DNA of 64,000 nucleotides, taken from MRBY01 sp943371005. Its GTDB lineage: Bacteria; Cyanobacteriota; Cyanobacteriia; Cyanobacteriales; MRBY01. Below are positions 59,711 through 64,000 of the stretch, in pieces. Location: positions 186,001 to 250,000 of the forward strand of contig CALRTB020000003.1 in NCBI GenBank assembly GCA_943371005.1. Reading direction: 5' to 3'. The position numbers and the translations under genes are program-made. Numbering within the stretch: the stretch's first letter is position 1; every line of letters begins with the position of its first letter. A model generated the notes under the pieces. It worked only from the letters and a program-made list of their open reading frames with translations. It was not told the origin of the DNA and ran no database searches.

Positions 59711-61519
59711 ATGGTTGCCTCCTCACTTTCCCCCACCATTCTCGTCATTGAAGACGAAGATTCGATCCGAGAGCTAATCGTCACGCTGCTCATCGCCGAA
59801 GACTATCAGGTGCTAGAAGCAGAAAATGGACAAATTGGCGTCGGGATCGCCATCGAGAATCGTCCCGATTTAATTATTTGTGACATTATGATGCCGGGCA
59901 TGGACGGTTATGGCGTCTTAGAAATTCTCCAAGCGGATCCGGAAACCGAAACGATCCCGTTTATTTTTTTAACGGCTAAAGGCACAAAGGAAAACATTCG
60001 CCAAGGGATGAATTTGGGGGCCGACGACTACCTCACGAAACCCTTTACAACCTACGAATTACTTGATGCCATCAAAACGCGTTTGCGGAAACATCGTTCT
60101 TGGCAAGGCTATTTCCAGCAGAAAAAACAGGCTGGCGATCGCCAACAAATTAACTACGCCGTCACCCACGATCCCATTACCCAGCTTCCCAACCAACTCG
60201 CCCTCCGGGATGACCTCAATCGCCTCCTCAAGCAGTGGGAACCGTTCGTTCATCAGCAACTCAAACCCCATGAGTCGTGGCAAATTCCTATTTTTTACCT
60301 GAGCGTTGATCGGTTTGAAAAAATCAACGAACTTTTCGGATATCAATTTGGCAATGCTGTTCTCAAACATATTGTGCGCCAGTTGGTGACGGTGGTGGCC
60401 GAAGATGCCTATTTAGCCTGTTTAAATTACACAGATTTTGTGGTGATTTATCCCCCCAGTTGCACGGTGAATGAGGCCGAGCTCAATCAAATGGCAGAGC
60501 AGATTCTAGAAGCCTTTGGCAGTCCCCTGACGGTCAATGGACAAAAGATCTTGATCAATTGGTATATCGGGATGATCACCATGCCCTACCGAGAATACAA
60601 CTTTGATAAGTATCTCAACCAAGCAAAAGAAGCAATGGAAACGGCGCGTCAACGGGGCAGCACGAACTATTATTTCCATTTCCAAGAAGCGCAAATTAAT
60701 GCCAATCACCAAAATCTGCTGCTCGATGCGGATCTCTACGACGCGATCCAAGAAAATCAACTGACCCTGTACTACCAACCCAAAATTAGTACCACGACTG
60801 GCAAAATTGTCGGTGCAGAAGCCCTTATTCGCTGGTTTCACCCCACCTTAGGCATGGTTTCACCGGCTAAATTTATTCCCCTCGCTGAGAAAAATGGTTT
60901 GATCACTAGCATTGGTGAATGGGTCTTTCGGGCGGCCTGTCGCCAGGCCCAACAATGGATGCAAGAGGGAATTGCGTTTCCTAAAATCGCTGTTAATCTT
61001 TCTGGGCGACAGTTTTACCAAGGGCAACTGGTCGAAAATCTAGTTGAAATCACCCAGCAGTATGGGGTTAATCCGGCCCAAATTGAGTTGGAAGTGACCG
61101 AAAGTATTTTGATTTCAGATGTGGAATTGGCGATCGCCCATCTGCAAGCCCTAAAAAATTCCGGTTTTCCCATTGCCATCGATGACTTTGGGACGGGCTA
61201 TTCTTCCCTGAGTTACCTCCAAAACTTCCCCTTTGATATTCTCAAAATTGACCGCTGTTTTGTCCGAAACGTCGCCCACAACATTACCAACTCCACCATC
61301 GTCAAACACATCATCATGATGGCCAAGCAGCTCGAACTAACCACCGTCGCTGAGGGGGTTGAAACCATGGCCGAATTAGAATTCCTCAAGACGCAACATT
61401 GTGACGAGATCCAGGGATTTTTGTTTAGTCCGCCGGTGCCCGCCGAAAAATTTACAGCAATGCTCCAGGCCGACCAAAACTTTTACGAACCGTGTCCAAT
61501 CTCACCTGAGCCTGCCTAG
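59711..61519 (+). CDS. Response regulator with degenerate GGDEF and intact EAL domain
   Basis: 602 residues. Receiver domain (about 9-125): acid pair Glu14/Asp15, phospho-acceptor Asp58 (CDIMMPGMDG), Thr88, Lys110 (LTKPF). A GGDEF-like domain (about 155-325) keeps the fold (ITQLPNQLALRDDLNRLL, FEKINELFGYQFGNAVLKHIV) but reads CLNYTDFVVIY at the active-site turn, so cyclase activity is unlikely. The EAL domain (about 340-590) is intact: AEALIRWFHPTLGMVSPAKFIPLAEKNGLI, AVNLSGRQF, ELEVTESILISD, DDFGTGYSSLSYL, LKIDRCFV and AEGVETMAEL. So it is probably a phosphorylation-controlled c-di-GMP phosphodiesterase, with the GGDEF part as a GTP-binding regulatory piece. Paired with the upstream kinase. 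Confidence 0.93.
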   Translation: MVASSLSPTILVIEDEDSIRELIVTLLIAEDYQVLEAENGQIGVGIAIENRPDLIICDIMMPGMDGYGVLEILQADPETETIPFIFLTAKGTKENIRQGMNLGADDYLTKPFTTYELLDAIKTRLRKHRSWQGYFQQKKQAGDRQQINYAVTHDPITQLPNQLALRDDLNRLLKQWEPFVHQQLKPHESWQIPIFYLSVDRFEKINELFGYQFGNAVLKHIVRQLVTVVAEDAYLACLNYTDFVVIYPPSCTVNEAELNQMAEQILEAFGSPLTVNGQKILINWYIGMITMPYREYNFDKYLNQAKEAMETARQRGSTNYYFHFQEAQINANHQNLLLDADLYDAIQENQLTLYYQPKISTTTGKIVGAEALIRWFHPTLGMVSPAKFIPLAEKNGLITSIGEWVFRAACRQAQQWMQEGIAFPKIAVNLSGRQFYQGQLVENLVEITQQYGVNPAQIELEVTESILISDVELAIAHLQALKNSGFPIAIDDFGTGYSSLSYLQNFPFDILKIDRCFVRNVAHNITNSTIVKHIIMMAKQLELTTVAEGVETMAELEFLKTQHCDEIQGFLFSPPVPAEKFTAMLQADQNFYEPCPISPEPA

Positions 61520-61605
61520 CTTCTGACCCTGACGCGAAGAAAGAACCGGAGTACGATAGGATTAAGCCTATTCCAATCTTTTTTCGTATCAGACATTTAT
61601 TCACA

Positions 61606-62496
61606 ATGACTGCAGAGCCTAATCCCGCGATCGCCTTTTCCATGGACGACTTTGAGCATGCCCTCACCGAACATGACTACCATTTCGAACAGGGGCAAGT
61701 GGTCACAGGAAAAATTTTTGAACATCTATCCGATGGCGTCCTCGTGGATATTGGTGGAAAATCACCTGGGTTTTCTCCCCTCCGGGATGCACTCCTGGTA
61801 GGCGAGACAGATGCCCATACGGCTCTGCCCGTGGGCGAAAACGTTGAATTTTTGATTGTCCGGGGCCAAAATGCCGATGGCCAAGTTACCCTGTCCCGCC
61901 GCAAATTAGCCGAACAACGGGTTTGGGAAGATCTCGCCCAAGCTGCCGAAGCAGGCAACTCCGTCCAAATGCGCGTCACAGGTAGTAACCGGGGCGGCGT
62001 CACTGGCGATGTTCAAGGACTGCGGGGCTTTATTCCTAACTCTCACCTAGTCGATAAAAATGTCGATGATCTAATGGGTCAACTCCTAACGGTTAATTTC
62101 CTGGAGTTTGACCAAGAACGTCGCAAATTAGTGCTGTCCCAACGCTATGCTGCCCAAGCCGAAGTGATGCGTCGCCTGTCAATTGGTGCTTTAGTCAGTG
62201 GCACCGTGGTGAATATCAAACCCTACGGCGTTTTCGTCGAACTCGATGGCATGACCGGACTCCTCCACCGCAGTCAAATTAGTGCCAAGCCCGTTGAGCA
62301 AATCGAAGCCCTCTTTAGCATTGGCCAAACGGTGCGGGTGCTGATCACAGACATCGAAGAAAGCAATAATCGCATTTCCCTGTCCCTACAGGCCCTCGAA
62401 AAATTCCCCGGTGAAGTGATCGAGCAGTTTGACGCAGTACAAACTAATGCCGAGGAACGGGTAGAGGCAGCCCGCAAAAAACTCAATCTGGTTTAA
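61606..62496 (+). CDS. rps1b: Short S1-domain RNA-binding protein (ribosomal protein S1 homologue Rps1b)
   Basis: 296 residues with three S1 (OB-fold) repeats: about 28-105 (GQVVTGKIFEHLSDGVLVDIGGKSPGFSPLRD), 115-180 (GNSVQMRVTGSNRGGVTGDVQGLRGFIPNSHL) and 192-265 (GALVSGTVVNIKPYGVFVELDGMTGLLHRSQIS). This is the short S1 type of cyanobacteria (Rps1b/Nbp1), distinct from the longer Rps1a. In Synechococcus it was described as an mRNA-binding protein with poor Shine-Dalgarno function. It follows the EAL gene by 86 bases and ends in three hairpins (62509-62588). Confidence 0.92.
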   Translation: MTAEPNPAIAFSMDDFEHALTEHDYHFEQGQVVTGKIFEHLSDGVLVDIGGKSPGFSPLRDALLVGETDAHTALPVGENVEFLIVRGQNADGQVTLSRRKLAEQRVWEDLAQAAEAGNSVQMRVTGSNRGGVTGDVQGLRGFIPNSHLVDKNVDDLMGQLLTVNFLEFDQERRKLVLSQRYAAQAEVMRRLSIGALVSGTVVNIKPYGVFVELDGMTGLLHRSQISAKPVEQIEALFSIGQTVRVLITDIEESNNRISLSLQALEKFPGEVIEQFDAVQTNAEERVEAARKKLNLV

Positions 62497-62508
62497 GGCA
62501 TAAAAAAT

Positions 62509-62526
62509 AAGGGAAAAGTTTCCCTT
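62509..62526 (+). repeat. Perfect 8-bp hairpin just after rps1b
   Basis: AAGGGAAA/TTTCCCTT with an AG loop, no T-run. It may protect the rps1b 3' end or act as a pause before the true terminator downstream. Confidence 0.4.
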
Positions 62527-62562
62527 GTTAACCAGAATCAACTAACTTAACTGGTAATTTGA

Positions 62563-62588
62563 GGTGGTCTAGAGACCATCTTTTTTTT
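62563..62588 (+). terminator. Terminator of rps1b
   Basis: GGTGGTCT-AG-AGACCATC, an eight-pair stem (one G-T), followed by eight T. Confidence 0.85.
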
Positions 62589-62633
62589 GGGCAAATTTCA
62601 GAAAGCGACTATTTTCTGTGTTTTACAGGGAGA

Positions 62634-62978
62634 CTATTCAAAGTCCAAGTCCGCATGGAGGGAGCCAGATTCAACGAGGCTAGATTCTAGGTTCATGCGT
62701 TGTTCCATCTGGCCGAGGAAATAACCCGTCATCATGGCGGACGCTAGGAGATTTGCTAGATTTTCGCGGTCGGTGGTAATGCTCACTTGAAAATCATCTG
62801 GGGGTAAGACACCGATTAAGCCTCTGACATTGTGGGCGATGATATCTTTTATCTCCGAGCTAGCGGACTGGGCCACCCGTGCAAGTACGTCCGGATTTTG
62901 CTGTTGCAAGTATTCCATTAAATTGTTTGCGGCTTGTTCGTCAACGTCGGCGGAAAAGAAGTCAGAGTTAAAAATCAT
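62634..62978 (-). CDS. DUF760 family protein
   Basis: 114 residues. The core NLMEYLQQQNPDVLARVAQSASSEIKDIIAHNVRGLIGVLPPDDFQVSITTDRENLANLLASAMMTGYFLGQMEQRMNLES is the DUF760 pattern shared by cyanobacteria and plastids; the MMTGYFL-x-MEQR-LE block is very typical. Soluble, all helical. Plant homologues are chloroplast proteins of unknown or only partly known role. It faces the rps1b terminator and is divergent from the methyltransferase gene at 63175. Confidence 0.88.
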   Translation of the reverse strand: MIFNSDFFSADVDEQAANNLMEYLQQQNPDVLARVAQSASSEIKDIIAHNVRGLIGVLPPDDFQVSITTDRENLANLLASAMMTGYFLGQMEQRMNLESSLVESGSLHADLDFE

Positions 62979-63174
62979 TCCTTAGTCCGAAAATATTTAC
63001 TGCTCACCCCCCACTTTAGCTTTTATTTATCAGACTGTACATGGTGGGTAGCCGGAGAGCTTAGGGAGAGCGCTAGGGGCCAATGGTGTGAATCACGGGG
63101 GCGATCGCCCCCAAAAAGTCCCTGGGGATGATCAACTGTAAAATAAGTAACGCCTGCAAACCCTGTTGTAATTT

Positions 63175-64000
63175 ATGCCGACGATGACCGTAAGCTCTTC
63201 TCGCCAACCCACCGATTTTCGTGTCAAGCTAGTCAACGGCCTTTTGGCAATTCGACCGATCGCTGCCCTGGCGAAAAACCGCGCCCGGGCGATGATGATT
63301 CAGCGGGCCGAAAGGTTAGGGGTGCCCTGGCGGGAAACTGTGGCGACCCTACAAAAACGGGATTGGCAGGGGGATCTCGCGGCGGTTGAAAATCCGGATT
63401 TAGAGTATCCCGAATATTATCTGCGCTCATTCCATGCCTATGAGGCTGGAAATTTGGGTTGGGAGCCGGCCCTAGAGGTCGAATCGGCAGCCTATTCTGT
63501 CCATTCAACCTTGTTTGGTGAACCGAACGTCCAAGGGGATGCGTTGCTGCGGGATAGCTACCACCAAATTCTGAAATTTAACATTGATATTACCCCTGAA
63601 AAAATTGTCGATATTGGCTGCAGTGTGGGCATGAGTACGGAAGCATTGCAGCAGGTTTTCCCCCAGGCACAATTGACGGGAGTAGATCTGTCGCCCTATT
63701 TTCTAGCCGTAGCCAAGTATCGCACCGCAAACCTGGGTGATCGTTTTACCTGGTGCCATGCTCCTGGAGAGGATACCAAACTGCCTGGGCAATCGTTTGA
63801 TTTGGTGTCCTGTTCTTTGATTTTCCATGAGCTGCCCCAGACAGCGGCGATCGCCATTTTCCGGGAAGCGAAACGACTCCTCAAACCGGGTGGCTATTTT
63901 GCGATGATGGATATGAATCCCCAGGCGGAAGTTTATGAAAAAATGCCCCCCTATATTTTGACGTTGCTCAAAAGTACAGAACCCTATTTGGATCAGTATT
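63175..64000 (+). CDS. SAM-dependent class I methyltransferase, C-terminus cut off
   Basis: 275 codons from ATG 63175, running off the right edge. An N-terminal helical region (about 1-135) with RLGVPWRETVATLQKRDW precedes a Rossmann methyltransferase domain: motif I KIVDIGCSVGMSTEALQQVFPQAQLTGVDLSPYFLAVAK, motif II/III FDLVSCSLIFHELPQ, then EAKRLLKPGGYFAMMDMNPQAEVY. The HELP motif and NPQ end resemble ubiquinone/menaquinone and sterol-type methyltransferases in cyanobacteria, but the family could not be fixed. Substrate unknown; the remainder is outside the window. Confidence 0.88.
   Translation, partial: MPTMTVSSSRQPTDFRVKLVNGLLAIRPIAALAKNRARAMMIQRAERLGVPWRETVATLQKRDWQGDLAAVENPDLEYPEYYLRSFHAYEAGNLGWEPALEVESAAYSVHSTLFGEPNVQGDALLRDSYHQILKFNIDITPEKIVDIGCSVGMSTEALQQVFPQAQLTGVDLSPYFLAVAKYRTANLGDRFTWCHAPGEDTKLPGQSFDLVSCSLIFHELPQTAAIAIFREAKRLLKPGGYFAMMDMNPQAEVYEKMPPYILTLLKSTEPYLDQY

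Larger units (their letters stand above)
1..64000. repeat. HIP1 palindromes (GCGATCGC) dispersed over the window
   Basis: The octamer GCGATCGC, often extended to GGCGATCGCC, recurs many times in both coding and non-coding parts (for example at 1733-1742). HIP1 is a hallmark of many cyanobacterial genomes, including Synechococcus PCC 7002. I did not count every copy. Confidence 0.9.

Noticed and set aside
1..64000. CRISPR array, tRNA or rRNA genes, insertion sequence or prophage
   Set aside because: I saw no regular repeat-spacer pattern, no cloverleaf-like sequence with a T-loop, and no transposase, integrase or phage structural gene; exhaustive search would need tools.

Overview
The window is chromosomal DNA of a unicellular cyanobacterium, most likely a Picosynechococcus (marine Synechococcus sp. 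PCC 7002-like) strain. Evidence: the GCGATCGC palindrome (HIP1) is scattered through genes and spacers; there are photosystem I subunit PsaK, a carboxysome shell protein (CcmO), the Rubisco chaperone Raf1, a cytochrome c6-type protein, cyanophycin synthetase and cyanophycinase, ferredoxin-type glutamate synthase, a split DnaE with its C-terminal half-intein, and a BicA bicarbonate transporter that from memory looks very close to, but not identical with, the PCC 7002 protein. No rRNA, tRNA, CRISPR array, insertion sequence or prophage was seen. The strain name is inference.

Layout. 1-9.5 kb: truncated dnaK, a zinc alcohol dehydrogenase, a DUF2214 membrane protein, ispE, then a plus-strand group (membrane-anchored P-loop/DUF697 protein, coiled-coil DUF2325 protein, ECM4-type glutathione transferase) facing an AT-rich unknown membrane protein and DUF3134. 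9.5-15 kb: metallo-beta-lactamase-like protein, PgpH-type HD phosphohydrolase, trmD with a translationally coupled unknown gene. 14.5-18.3 kb: cphB-cphA. 18.3-28 kb: pheA, M20 amidohydrolase, psaK, DUF2854, moxR, ribF, a metallo-hydrolase, a plsC-like gene, DUF1830, trmFO. 28-33 kb: Fd-GOGAT. 33-40 kb: phosphodiester glycosidase, petJ-like cytochrome, MBOAT, ccmO/raf1 divergent pair, small conserved proteins, pseudouridine synthase. 40.8-45.3 kb: dnaE C-half, Nudix/NrtR-like, MlaE permease, TM0106-type nuclease. 45.3-54.1 kb: one long minus-strand series bicA - nhaS3-like - mrpC - two mrpD/ndhD - mrpE - mrpF - mrpG - DUF4040 - mrpB. 54.4-64 kb: mltA, secreted unknown, thioredoxin, fabG, TPMT-like methyltransferase, a histidine kinase plus REC-GGDEF-EAL regulator pair, rps1b, DUF760, and a truncated methyltransferase.

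How the genes fit together. The bicA-nhaS-mrp series makes physiological sense as a sodium cycle: BicA imports bicarbonate with sodium, and the NhaS3-like and Mrp antiporters expel sodium, feeding carbon to carboxysomes whose shell (CcmO) and Rubisco assembly (Raf1) are served by genes 10-15 kb away. Fd-GOGAT and cphA/cphB cover nitrogen assimilation and storage. The most interesting items for follow-up are the split intein junction, the Mrp cluster lacking a fused MrpA, the P-loop/DUF697-DUF2325 pair, the HLR1-like site upstream of psaK, enzymes with altered catalytic motifs (a lactamase-fold protein and a PlsC-like protein), and several unexplained inverted repeats and tiny ORFs in the long spacers.
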